Positions 26,639 to 34,555 of a stretch of DNA of 64,000 bases are shown here, in pieces. Positions within the stretch are counted from its first letter, which is position 1; the number at the start of each line of letters is the position of its first letter. Under the pieces are notes generated by a model that saw only the letters and a list, made by a program, of their open reading frames with translations, was not told where the DNA came from and did no database searches. Position numbers and translations under genes: made by a program. Source of the stretch: Puia dinghuensis (lineage in GTDB: Bacteria; Bacteroidota; Bacteroidia; Chitinophagales; Chitinophagaceae); assembly GCF_014642875.1 (NCBI RefSeq), contig NZ_BMJC01000001.1, forward strand, positions 973,335 to 1,037,334, read 5' to 3'.

Positions 26639-27049
26639 ATGCTATCCAAAAAAACGCAATATGCTTTCCAGGCGCTGATGTACCTGGCCTCTAAAGAAAC
26701 CGACGAACCGGTGCTGATCGCAGAGATCGCACGGAAAAAAAAGATCCCCCTGAAATTCCTGGAGAATATCCTGCTGGAATTGAAAAACGCCAATATCCTC
26801 GATAGCAAAAAAGGAAAAGGCGGCGGTTATTACTTTGCCAAAAACCCGAAGGACGTACCCTTGGCAACCGTTATGCGACTCCTGGATGGCCCCATCTCCC
26901 TTTTACCATGCGTCAGTCTTTACTTTTACGAACGATGTAAGAACTGCGACGAAAAAAGCTGTGGTTTACACACGGTGATGTCGCAAGTGAGAGACGCCAA
27001 CCTGAAGATCCTGGAAAAAAAGACCATCGCCGACCTGGCAAAAGGGTGA
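26639..27049 (+). CDS. Rrf2 family transcriptional regulator with four cysteines
   Basis: 136 aa. The N-terminal winged HTH starts LSKKTQYAFQALMYLA and has IAEIARKKKIPLKFLENILLEL as recognition region (split over residues 27-48). C91, C100, C103 and C108 with H111 lie in the loop that holds the Fe-S ligands in IscR, so cluster binding is plausible. It is the only Rrf2 protein in this window and a candidate reader of the ACTRWWWYAGT sites near the cys genes. It has an element A leader upstream. Confidence 0.88.
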   Translation: MLSKKTQYAFQALMYLASKETDEPVLIAEIARKKKIPLKFLENILLELKNANILDSKKGKGGGYYFAKNPKDVPLATVMRLLDGPISLLPCVSLYFYERCKNCDEKSCGLHTVMSQVRDANLKILEKKTIADLAKG

Positions 27050-27058
27050 TTATCTCTT

Positions 27059-27916
27059 TTATCCACTGGTTGCCCGCTTGCTCAGGCTGATAAAGTGATT
27101 CAAACAAACCCTCTCGGCAATATCCAGCAACCGGCGGATCCTTTCCGTCAGCATCTCCAATTCTTCTGCGGAGATGGTGAATTCCTCCTTATAACGGGCG
27201 TTTACATACCCGGATGACAACAGCCGGAAAAGCTCTTCCTCCTCTTTGGTGTCGCGGGGAAACAATACTGCAAGCTCGATGGAAAACCTGTTCGTATAAC
27301 GCCTCAGCTTATCGAGGTTGTGTGTCGTAGGCTTATACCCCATAAACGCCAGCAGGATGGCCTGGTAACATTGCTCCGCCGCCTGATGCAACAAAAAGAC
27401 AGCCGCATTCCTCCTCCGCTGCCCTTTTAGGAATTCAGCACTGTGGAAAAAGTCGCCGGATTGCCCCATCCATCTTTCAAAATCTTTTTCAGCAAGCATC
27501 CTCACCGCCTCCAAATCGGGAAGAAAAGCCTCGGCCAGTGGCGCCAGTCTCGCATCGAATACCAGGATCCCCTCCAGCACCGCCATCGAAAAGAAATACT
27601 GCCCCTCCTTCACCCGTCTGTTGACATAAGCGATATCATGCACAAGGGCCGTCACCGCCACTTCTTCCCGGCACCGGCTCTCGATGATATCCTGCAGCTC
27701 ATAGTCCGAACGTCGCTCTTCTTCCCTCGTCACTACCAGCAGATCGAATGCGCCAAGTTCGCGTGGTAAATGATGATGAAGACCCGCATCACCCGCACCA
27801 CTATACACACCAAAGAGAATGATCTTCTCCGGCCTCACCGCCCGAACGATGATCTTGACGGCCCTTTCGAGCATTTCACGCTGTCCCGCAGACAGATGCC
27901 CAAGCGAAGTATTCAT
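27059..27916 (-). CDS. MNT-HEPN fusion protein with degenerate nucleotidyltransferase
   Basis: 285 aa. The N-terminal part resembles a minimal nucleotidyltransferase (KIILFGVYSGAG and FDLLVVTREEERRSDYE, about residues 34-70). The usual GS-x-x-x-D-x-D motif is altered to FGV and a single Asp. The C-terminal half is a HEPN domain: RRNAAVFLLHQAAEQCYQ-like RxxxxxxH (near 177-195) and YKPTTHNLDKL. HEPN/MNT proteins include toxin-antitoxin components that act on RNA or by AMPylation; here both parts are in one chain. It is divergent from an XRE gene. Biological role unproven. Confidence 0.75.
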   Translation of the reverse strand: MNTSLGHLSAGQREMLERAVKIIVRAVRPEKIILFGVYSGAGDAGLHHHLPRELGAFDLLVVTREEERRSDYELQDIIESRCREEVAVTALVHDIAYVNRRVKEGQYFFSMAVLEGILVFDARLAPLAEAFLPDLEAVRMLAEKDFERWMGQSGDFFHSAEFLKGQRRRNAAVFLLHQAAEQCYQAILLAFMGYKPTTHNLDKLRRYTNRFSIELAVLFPRDTKEEEELFRLLSSGYVNARYKEEFTISAEELEMLTERIRRLLDIAERVCLNHFISLSKRATSG

Positions 27917-27952
27917 AGTTTTATAAGGTTATGTGTTAGCAATAATTTTGGC

Positions 27953-28017
27953 TATATTTGTCCAAAGCTACAATACAAATATCACGAAAATTGATACAAA
28001 TTACCAAAAAAGGTAAT
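27953..28017. promoter_or_regulatory. Divergent promoters and dyad between MNT-HEPN and XRE genes
   Basis: Plus-strand TATATTTG (27953-27960) and minus-strand TAGCTTTG (27963-27970) are both exact TAnnTTTG boxes and nearly touch, so the two promoters interfere. ATTACC (28000-28005) and GGTAAT (28012-28017) form a 6-6-6 dyad before the XRE gene, a possible operator for it. A second -7-like TATCTTTA lies about 7 nt before the XRE ATG. Confidence 0.45.
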
Positions 28018-28045
28018 AATTTTTTACGATTCTATCTTTATTGCT

Positions 28046-28417
28046 ATGCACTATTTAGGAAAGAACCTGCGGTATCTGCGGAAACAAATGTCCAAAACCC
28101 AGTCTGAGATTGCATCTCTGATAAAGAAAGGACAGACGACGATAGGCAACTGGGAGAACGGGATCAGTGAGCCAAACCTGGATGAGCTGCTCGTAATTAG
28201 CAGTTTTTTTGATATTCCGTTGGATACGCTGATCAAGATCGACCTGGCCGAAAGCAATCCGGGCCACAGGCCAATCGGCACGGGCCTGACTCCCTATGAC
28301 CACTCAACGGAAGCTTCACCGGTTGTACGGGAAGACAAACTATCCTATGTCTTACAGGAGATAAAATCGCTGCGGGAAGAGATGGAACGCCTATATGCAC
28401 GGCTCCCGGAAAAATAA
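28046..28417 (+). CDS. XRE-family DNA-binding protein
   Basis: 123 aa. The N-terminal Cro/C1-type HTH is clear: NLRYLRKQMSKTQSEIASLIKK, TTIGNWENGISEPNLDEL and ISSFFDIPLDTL (about residues 7-62). The C-terminal part ends in a short charged helix (LQEIKSLREEMERLYARL) that could mediate dimerisation. It is divergent from the MNT-HEPN gene, whose expression it may control. Confidence 0.85.
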   Translation: MHYLGKNLRYLRKQMSKTQSEIASLIKKGQTTIGNWENGISEPNLDELLVISSFFDIPLDTLIKIDLAESNPGHRPIGTGLTPYDHSTEASPVVREDKLSYVLQEIKSLREEMERLYARLPEK

Positions 28418-28420
28418 AGA

Positions 28421-28440
28421 AAGGCGGCTGGCGCCGCCTT
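28421..28440. terminator. Bidirectional terminator between XRE and thiolase genes
   Basis: AAGGCGGC and GCCGCCTT pair around TGGC, followed by TTATTT on the plus strand and preceded by A-rich sequence. It serves two convergent genes. Confidence 0.82.
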
Positions 28441-28444
28441 TTAT

Positions 28445-29632
28445 TTACAAGTTCAAATTTTCTATCACAATGGCCGATGCTCCGCCTCCCCCATTACAAA
28501 TCCCGGCGGCCCCATACCTTGCCTTATTCTGCTTTAATACATGTATCAACGTCACCAGTATCCGCGCACCGCTGGCGCCTAAGGGATGACCGATGGACAC
28601 AGCGCCTCCGTTGACATTCACCCGTGCCGGGTCCAGCTTCATCCGCCGGGTATTCTCGATAGCGACCACCGAGAAAGCTTCATTCACTTCCCAATAGGCA
28701 ATGTCTTCCATCTTCAGTCCCGCCTTTGCCACCGCTTTTGGTACGGCAATGGCCGGCGTGGTCGTAAACCATTCCGGAGCCTGTTCCGCATCGGCATAAG
28801 ACAGGATCCTTGCCAGCGGCTTCAGCCCCAGCTGATCGGCTTTTTCCCGGCTCATCAGCACCAGGGCGGCAGCGCCGTCATTCAGCGTAGAAGCATTGGC
28901 TGCAGTCACCGTCCCGTCTTTTTGAAACGCCGGTTGCAACTCCGGGATCTTTTCAAACCTGACATTATATGGTTCTTCATCCCGGGCGATAACCACGGGG
29001 TCGCCCTTGCGTTGCAGCATCTCCACCGGCACTACTTCCTCCGCAAAGCGCCCTTCCTTCCAGGCCGCCTGGCTGCGCTGATAGCTGCCAATGGCAAAGG
29101 CATCCTGCTCTTCCCGGCTGATGCCGCAGGTGGCCGCACAAAGATCACCCGCATTACCCATCGCCTTTCCATCATAGGCATCCGTCAGCCCATCTTTGGC
29201 AAGCCCATCGATCAGCGACGTATTCCCGTATTTGTTTCCCCAACGCATTTCGCCGACATAGAAAGGCACATTGCTCATGCTTTCCATGCCGCCTGCCACG
29301 GCGATATCGATGTCCCCCAGCGTAATGCCCTGTGCCGCCTGAACAACGGCCTTCATGCCGCTGGCGCAAACCTTGTTCACCGTCGTACAGATCACTTCAT
29401 CGGGCAACCCGGCTCCCCTGGCGGCCTGTCTGGCCGGGGCCTGCCCAAGATTGCCCTGCAGGACACAACCCATCAACACTTCCTGCACCTGGCCGGGCCG
29501 GATACCCGCCCTTTGTAATGCCCCGCGAATAGCGATGGCGCCCAGCCGGGGGGCGGAGAGTCCTTTCAGCGCACCGCCAAAACTGCCTATCGGTGTTCGC
29601 ACGGCAGCAACAATGACCACTTCTTTGTTCAT
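28445..29632 (-). CDS. Thiolase (acetyl-CoA C-acyltransferase)
   Basis: 395 aa, full length for the family. It joins or cleaves acyl-CoA in fatty-acid oxidation or acetoacetyl-CoA formation. The nucleophilic Cys is in VNKVCASGMKAV (near 89); GGMESMSNVPF, NVNGGAVSIGHPLGASGAR-like His block (near 350) and CNGGGGASAIVIE (Cys near 380) complete the site. It stands alone without hydratase/dehydrogenase partners, so the direction cannot be set. Its leader carries repeat copy C. Confidence 0.95.
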   Translation of the reverse strand: MNKEVVIVAAVRTPIGSFGGALKGLSAPRLGAIAIRGALQRAGIRPGQVQEVLMGCVLQGNLGQAPARQAARGAGLPDEVICTTVNKVCASGMKAVVQAAQGITLGDIDIAVAGGMESMSNVPFYVGEMRWGNKYGNTSLIDGLAKDGLTDAYDGKAMGNAGDLCAATCGISREEQDAFAIGSYQRSQAAWKEGRFAEEVVPVEMLQRKGDPVVIARDEEPYNVRFEKIPELQPAFQKDGTVTAANASTLNDGAAALVLMSREKADQLGLKPLARILSYADAEQAPEWFTTTPAIAVPKAVAKAGLKMEDIAYWEVNEAFSVVAIENTRRMKLDPARVNVNGGAVSIGHPLGASGARILVTLIHVLKQNKARYGAAGICNGGGGASAIVIENLNL

Positions 29633-29645
29633 GGTTCTTTTAGCA

Positions 29646-29736
29646 TTTATGTGCCGGCGATACGCTCACCCGAATTTAGCGCATCGCCGGCAAAGCGCTA
29701 ATGTCTGTCCTTCGGACGAGATGCTTCCAGCATCTC
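29646..29736 (-). repeat. Structured repeat element, copy C, in the thiolase leader
   Basis: Read on the minus strand: stem GAGATGCT-GGA-AGCATCTC (29736-29718), stem GTCC-GAA-GGAC (29717-29707), box AGACATTA, then two overlapping stems. TTAGCGC/GCGCTAA (29695-29701 with 29676-29682) encloses one arm of TGCCGGCGAT/ATCGCCGGCA (29683-29692 with 29652-29661). These two stems exclude each other. An exact TAnnTTCG box (TATCTTCG) lies just upstream, so the element begins near the 5' end of the transcript. The last 16 nt recur before the gene starting at 35464. Confidence 0.65.
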
Positions 29737-29771
29737 AGGCGCGAAGATACGAAAAACTAACGAATGTTAGT

Positions 29772-30503
29772 TTATTCCCTCTTAATAACACGGTCTTTCA
29801 GTATCTCCAGCATCGCCGCTTCAAAATAATGCTGGCTGACAGGGATCTCGGCCACACCCAGCTGCAGGGTATTACCCCGGATGCTCCTGATCCTGTCCTT
29901 GTTGACGATAAAAGATTTATGGACCTTGATGAACCTGTCCGCAGGCAGGTGCCCCAGCACCCCCTTCAGCGTCAGATAAACGATCAGTTGGCGGCTGGTG
30001 GTATGCAGCACAATATAGTTGGTCAATGCTTCTACATATTCCAGCTCGGCATACAGCACTTTCTCCAGGCTGCTGCCACATTTGACAAAAAAATGGTCGG
30101 GGCGGCCTTCAGCCGGTCGTTCGGCGACAAAACGCTCGTTGAACTTACTCCTTGCCTTGTTACAGGCCTTGAGGAATCGCTCGAACGAGAACGGCTTCAC
30201 CAGGTAGTCCACCACATCCAGCTCAAAACCATCCAGCGCATATTCCGCATAGGCGGTGGTGATGATGACCATGGGCTGATGGGAGCCTCCGGCGGAAGCG
30301 CGCAGAAACTCGATGCCGCTCAATTTTGGCATATTGATGTCGAGGAACAACAGGTGCACCTGTCCTTCCCGTAACAGGACATCCGCCTTCAGCGGGTTCT
30401 CCGCCATGCCGGCCAGCTCGAGGTATTCGATATCTTCGATATACTCCTTTATCACTTTACGGGCCACCGGCTCATCGTCGACTATAACGGCTTTCAACAA
30501 CAT
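29772..30503 (-). CDS. LytTR-type response regulator
   Basis: 243 aa. The receiver domain has Asp9-Asp10, phospho-acceptor Asp55 in LFLDINMPK and the GFELDVVDYLVKPFSF lysine. The C-terminal LytTR DNA-binding domain (about residues 137-240) shows YVEALTNYIVLHT and RFIKVHKSFIVN. It overlaps the end of the kinase gene by 32 nt, the usual arrangement for a translationally coupled two-component pair. Confidence 0.95.
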   Translation of the reverse strand: MLLKAVIVDDEPVARKVIKEYIEDIEYLELAGMAENPLKADVLLREGQVHLLFLDINMPKLSGIEFLRASAGGSHQPMVIITTAYAEYALDGFELDVVDYLVKPFSFERFLKACNKARSKFNERFVAERPAEGRPDHFFVKCGSSLEKVLYAELEYVEALTNYIVLHTTSRQLIVYLTLKGVLGHLPADRFIKVHKSFIVNKDRIRSIRGNTLQLGVAEIPVSQHYFEAAMLEILKDRVIKRE

Positions 30504-31524
30504 GGGGTTTGATATTTAAACGTAAGATCACCTCAAAGGAATCGCCGCCATCCGTTATCTGCAAAGAATGTTTTCCCGGATATTGCAGATCGAGCCGCCG
30601 CCTGGCGTTGGCAATGCCGATGCCCCCTTTTTCCATCTCCCGCCGTACACCATACTCGTCCCGGGTGTTAAAAGCCCGAAACAAGAGCTGGTCCTCTTCC
30701 TTGTGCAGGGAAATGCTCACCTGGTTTTCCCGGTCCTCATGACTGCTGACATATTTGAAGGCATTCTCGACAAAGGTGATCAGCAGCAGGGGCGCAATGG
30801 TAAATCCCCGGACGTCTTCAGGAATGTCCACCAGGACACGAAGATGCTCGTCCTTCCGCTCTTGCTGCAACGCAATGTAATTACGGATATATTGAATTTC
30901 CTTTTCGATAACGATATTATCGACGTCGCATTCATACAGCTGGTAGCGAAGCATTTCCGAGAAACTAAGGAGCATATTCCTCGCCTTCCCATTCTTCCTG
31001 TCGATGTGGCCATAGATGGAGTTGATGGAATTGAACAGGAAATGCGGATTGAACTGCGCCTTCAGGAAATCCAGCTCGTTGCGGATGCGTTCTTTTTCCA
31101 TGGTATCCATATACTGTCTAAACCATATTTTCTCCAGCACAAGGCGGATGGCGACAAGACACATGACCCAGATGAAGATATTCAGGAAGCTGTCGCGAAA
31201 CACCGTACCGAAATCGGGGGCGGGCGACCCCGGCCGGAAATAGGATACCTGTAGCCAGATGGCCAATGGGGTACGTAGCAAGGCGCTCAGCGTGATAGCG
31301 CCCGGAAGGAAGAGGGCGAAGGCCAGGTATCTCTTGCGGTTGAGCAACCGGGGAATAGCATAGTACACTTGCGCATAGAAGTTGGCTGCCACAAACAGGA
31401 GATAGCAAAACTGCACCGTCAGGGTCCGGGTCACTGTAAATACCCGGTCGCGAAACAGAAAGATCCAGCACAGGTAAAGGCCGGCCCAGAGTCCGATGGA
31501 TATCCAGATGCGATGCTGCTTCAT
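30472..31524 (-). CDS. LytS-type sensor histidine kinase
   Basis: 350 aa. Four hydrophobic segments (about residues 8-130) form an N-terminal membrane sensor. The His-kinase block is FLKAQFNPHFLFNSINSIYG (near 153-172) with the NPHFLFN signature and phospho-accepting His. The ATPase region has APLLLITFVENAFKYV (N box) and GGIGIANARRRLDL. No periplasmic sensor domain is evident, so it probably senses within the membrane. The signal is unknown. Confidence 0.94.
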   Translation of the reverse strand: MKQHRIWISIGLWAGLYLCWIFLFRDRVFTVTRTLTVQFCYLLFVAANFYAQVYYAIPRLLNRKRYLAFALFLPGAITLSALLRTPLAIWLQVSYFRPGSPAPDFGTVFRDSFLNIFIWVMCLVAIRLVLEKIWFRQYMDTMEKERIRNELDFLKAQFNPHFLFNSINSIYGHIDRKNGKARNMLLSFSEMLRYQLYECDVDNIVIEKEIQYIRNYIALQQERKDEHLRVLVDIPEDVRGFTIAPLLLITFVENAFKYVSSHEDRENQVSISLHKEEDQLLFRAFNTRDEYGVRREMEKGGIGIANARRRLDLQYPGKHSLQITDGGDSFEVILRLNIKPHVVESRYSRR

Positions 31525-31548
31525 TCGCCTGATTTAATGAGGCCGCCC

Positions 31549-31556
31549 CAAAGGTA
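31549..31556 (-). promoter_or_regulatory. -7 box (TACCTTTG) of the LytS/LytTR operon
   Basis: An exact TAnnTTTG on the minus strand, 24 nt before the kinase ATG, with TTTC 18 nt further upstream as a weak -33 box. Confidence 0.45.
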
Positions 31557-31622
31557 ACATGACCCACCGGGAATGAAAGGAATTTTACACGAAAGGAGCG
31601 AAAACCTTGATAACTTGGGGGC

Positions 31623-32099
31623 ATGAAAGCAGCTACCATTCAAGAGATCAAACAGGAATTGCAGTCCCTATCCCCTACCCGGCTTTCGGAACTATGCCTC
31701 AGACTGGCCAAATTCAAAAAGGACAACAAAGAGCTGCTCACCTACCTCCTGTTCGAAGCGGCGGACGAAGCCGCTTACATCGGCGCCATAAAGAAAGAGA
31801 TCGACGAGGAATTTGCCGCCCTGCCAAAACCCAACCTTTATCTCACCAAAAAAAGCCTGCGGAAGGTGCTGCGCACGACGGCCAAACAGATTCGTTATAC
31901 CGGTTCTCCCCAGGCGGAAGTAGAGCTGCTTACCTATTTCCTCCGGAAATTGAGGCGAAGTGGCATTCCCTTTGAAGACAGTCCCGTGCTGGTCAATCTT
32001 TACCGGCAGCAGCTGAAGAAGGTGCGGGGAGTCATCGCGGGCATGCACGAAGACCTGCAGTACGACTACCTGAAAGAGCTGCGGGGACTGGAGGGATAA
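31623..32099 (+). CDS. Conserved hypothetical protein, charged helical
   Basis: 158 aa, no signal peptide or membrane segment. It is rich in Lys, Glu and Leu with long helices (IKQELQSLSPTRLSELCLRLAKFKKDNKELLTYLLFEA split over 8-50; KSLRKVLRTTAKQIRYTG). No motif is recognised. A TAACTTGG box lies 4 nt before the ATG, so the transcript may be nearly leaderless. It is divergent from the LytS gene and independent of the GH3 gene downstream. Confidence 0.7.
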   Translation: MKAATIQEIKQELQSLSPTRLSELCLRLAKFKKDNKELLTYLLFEAADEAAYIGAIKKEIDEEFAALPKPNLYLTKKSLRKVLRTTAKQIRYTGSPQAEVELLTYFLRKLRRSGIPFEDSPVLVNLYRQQLKKVRGVIAGMHEDLQYDYLKELRGLEG

Positions 32100-32176
32100 A
32101 TAAATATCAGGAATGATCAAAAAATCACATCCGGGGAGCGCACCGCCATCTTATCTTTAAGCCTTTTATTTCATTT

Positions 32177-34522
32177 ATGAAAAAACACTCCAGAAGCCGC
32201 TTCCAGCGGCTTGTCCGAAGGACAGACATTAGCCCTTTGCCGGAAATGCCCTATTTTTCTCAAAGGGCATTTACGGCATTTCTCCTTGCCGGACTTCTCC
32301 TTTCCACCCTTTTGGCCACCGCGCAAAGCCCGGCCGATCGCCAAAAAGTCGAATCCCTGCTACGGCAAATGACGCTCGATGAGAAGATTGGTCAGATGAC
32401 CCAGGTGACCCTGGGCGTCGTCTCGACCCCGGAGGATGGCGTGCTGGATCCCGCCGCCCTTACAAAGGCCATCGCCGGCTATAAGGTGGGCTCCATCCTC
32501 AATGTCACCAATCACGCGCTCACCGTAGAACAGTGGCGGCAGGTGCAGACAAAGATACAGGACGAGGCGAAAAAGACCCGCCTGAAGATCCCGGTCATCT
32601 ACGGACTGGATGGCATTCACGGCCAGACCTATACGTTGAATGCAACCTTGTTCCCCCAGAATGTCGGCATGGCCGCGACCCGTGATCCCGAGCTGGCCGC
32701 CGCCATAACAAAGGTAGCCGCAAAAGAACTCCGCGCTTCCGGTGTACGCTGGAACTTTGCACCGGTGCTGGATTGCGGCCGCCAGCCCCTTTGGTCGCGA
32801 TTCCCCGAGACCTATGGCGAAGATGTCTATATCGGCAAGACCATGGGCGCGACGGTGATAAAAGCGTATGAAGAAGAGGGGTTGAAAAATCCTACCGCTG
32901 TCGCCAGCTGTATGAAACACTACCTGGCCTATTCTGACTCCCGCACGGGAAAAGATCGTACGCCCATCTATCTGCCCGAGATAGAGATGCGGGAATATTA
33001 CCTGCCGCAGTTTCGCGAGGCCGTGAAGGCCGGTGCATCCACGCTGATGGTCAATTCTTCCGAGATCAACGGCACGCCGGTGCACGCGAGCAAATATCTG
33101 CTCACCGATGTCCTTCGCAAAGAGCTGGGCTTCCAGGGCGTGATCGTCACCGATTGGGAAGACATCATCCGGCTGCACACCCGGCATCATGTCGCCGCCA
33201 CCCCCCGGGCTGCGGTGGTGATGGCCGTCAACGCCGGCATCGATATGAGCATGGTGCCCGGCGATTTTTCCTTCTTTGACTTGTTAAAAGAAGCCGTCCA
33301 AAAAGGGGAAGTACCCATTAGCCGCATCGACGACGCCGTCCGGCGCATCCTGTTGCTGAAGGCGAAGGTGGGACTCTTCGACAATCCCTATCCCGAGGAC
33401 GCGGCAGCCGCCAACTTCGGCCGGCCCGAATACCAGACATTGGCATTGCAGGCGGCGCATGAAGCGATGACCCTGTTGAAGAATGACGACGCCCTGTTGC
33501 CCTTCAAGGCAGGCACAAAGCTGCTGGTAGCCGGTCCCTCTGCCCGTAGCATCAGCGCCCTCAACGGATGCTGGAGCTATACCTGGCAGGGCAAGGACGA
33601 GCGCTGGTATCCGGCGGGCAGCAAGACCATCGTCGATGCCTTACGGGACAAGTTTGGCGCTGACAATGTGACCACCACCGCCGTGACGGATTTCTCCAGT
33701 CCGGCCAATTATGATACGATGGCCCTGAAAACCGCCGCCGCTGCCACGAACGTGGACGCCATCGTCCTCTGTCTTGGCGAGAATGCCTACGCGGAAAGCC
33801 CGGGCAACATCGCCGATCTCGCCCTGCCGGACGACCAGAAGGCCCTGGCCCGCGCCGCAGCCGCTACCGGCAAACCCGTCATCTTCGTCCTGACAGAAGG
33901 AAGACCCCGTTTTATCACGGATATCGCGCCCCTTGCGAAAGGGATCTTGCTGGCCTATTGGAGCGGCCGAAAGACAGCGGAGGCGATCAGCGACGTGCTG
34001 GCGGGCGACTACAATCCCGATGGCCGGCTGCCCTACAGCTATCCGCGCAGCATGGGGGAGATGGTACTCTACGACCGGAAGCCTACCGAAGACATCCGGG
34101 AGATCTTCAATGCGGACATGACCATGGATGGCTACCGGCCGCTATTCCCCTTTGGCTGGGGACTTAGCTACACACAATTCAGCTACAGTGACCTCCATCT
34201 TAGTTCCCCTACCCTCACCGGCGCCGGCAAGATGACCGTGAGTATAACGGTGAAGAACACGGGTAGTCGGGATGGTAAGCATACCGTAGAGCTCTATACC
34301 CGGGAGCATTATGCCAGCATCACCCCAAGCACGCGGCGGTTGCGGGCCTTTAAAAAGATCTTCCTGAAAGCAGGTGAATCACAGACGGTGAATTTTACGA
34401 TCGACAGGAATGACCTGGCCTTTGTAAATGCGCAATTGCAAACGGTGACGGAGCCCGGTGACTTTGATGTATACATTGGAGATCAGCAAGCGGCCTTTAC
34501 TTATCGTTCACCGACGCCTTGA
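32177..34522 (+). CDS. bglX: GH3 family beta-glucosidase
   Basis: Up to 781 aa. The N-terminal TIM barrel has GLDGIHGQTY, CMKHYLAYSD and VTDWEDI, the last holding the nucleophilic Asp (near 327). The C-terminal sandwich has LCLGENAYAESPGN (acid/base region) and LPYSYPRSMGEM. A fibronectin-III-like end follows (TVSITVKNTGSRDGKHTVELY). Secretion is indicated by the hydrophobic AFTAFLLAGLLLSTLLATAQ. The frame from ATG 32177 reads about 28 odd residues encoded by repeat copy B before this signal; ATG 32246 inside the repeat is the alternative start. A TATCTTTA box (32152-32159) favours 32177 as the ancestral start. Confidence 0.92.
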   Translation: MKKHSRSRFQRLVRRTDISPLPEMPYFSQRAFTAFLLAGLLLSTLLATAQSPADRQKVESLLRQMTLDEKIGQMTQVTLGVVSTPEDGVLDPAALTKAIAGYKVGSILNVTNHALTVEQWRQVQTKIQDEAKKTRLKIPVIYGLDGIHGQTYTLNATLFPQNVGMAATRDPELAAAITKVAAKELRASGVRWNFAPVLDCGRQPLWSRFPETYGEDVYIGKTMGATVIKAYEEEGLKNPTAVASCMKHYLAYSDSRTGKDRTPIYLPEIEMREYYLPQFREAVKAGASTLMVNSSEINGTPVHASKYLLTDVLRKELGFQGVIVTDWEDIIRLHTRHHVAATPRAAVVMAVNAGIDMSMVPGDFSFFDLLKEAVQKGEVPISRIDDAVRRILLLKAKVGLFDNPYPEDAAAANFGRPEYQTLALQAAHEAMTLLKNDDALLPFKAGTKLLVAGPSARSISALNGCWSYTWQGKDERWYPAGSKTIVDALRDKFGADNVTTTAVTDFSSPANYDTMALKTAAAATNVDAIVLCLGENAYAESPGNIADLALPDDQKALARAAAATGKPVIFVLTEGRPRFITDIAPLAKGILLAYWSGRKTAEAISDVLAGDYNPDGRLPYSYPRSMGEMVLYDRKPTEDIREIFNADMTMDGYRPLFPFGWGLSYTQFSYSDLHLSSPTLTGAGKMTVSITVKNTGSRDGKHTVELYTREHYASITPSTRRLRAFKKIFLKAGESQTVNFTIDRNDLAFVNAQLQTVTEPGDFDVYIGDQQAAFTYRSPTP
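32192..32278 (+). repeat. Structured repeat element, copy B, within the GH3 N-terminus
   Basis: Stem AAGCCGCT-TCC-AGCGGCTT (32194-32212), stem GTCC-GAA-GGAC (32213-32223), box AGACATTAG, then a 14-bp stem with one mismatch: TGCCG-G-AAATGCCC (32238-32251) with GGGCATTT-A-CGGCA (32265-32278). An alternative CCCTTTG/CAAAGGG pair (32233-32239 with 32261-32267) competes with it. From the GAA stem to CTA, copies B and C are almost identical. The element is open in the GH3 frame. Confidence 0.65.
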
Positions 34523-34555
34523 AAAGGCGACCGTGACGAATAGACTACGTATAGA

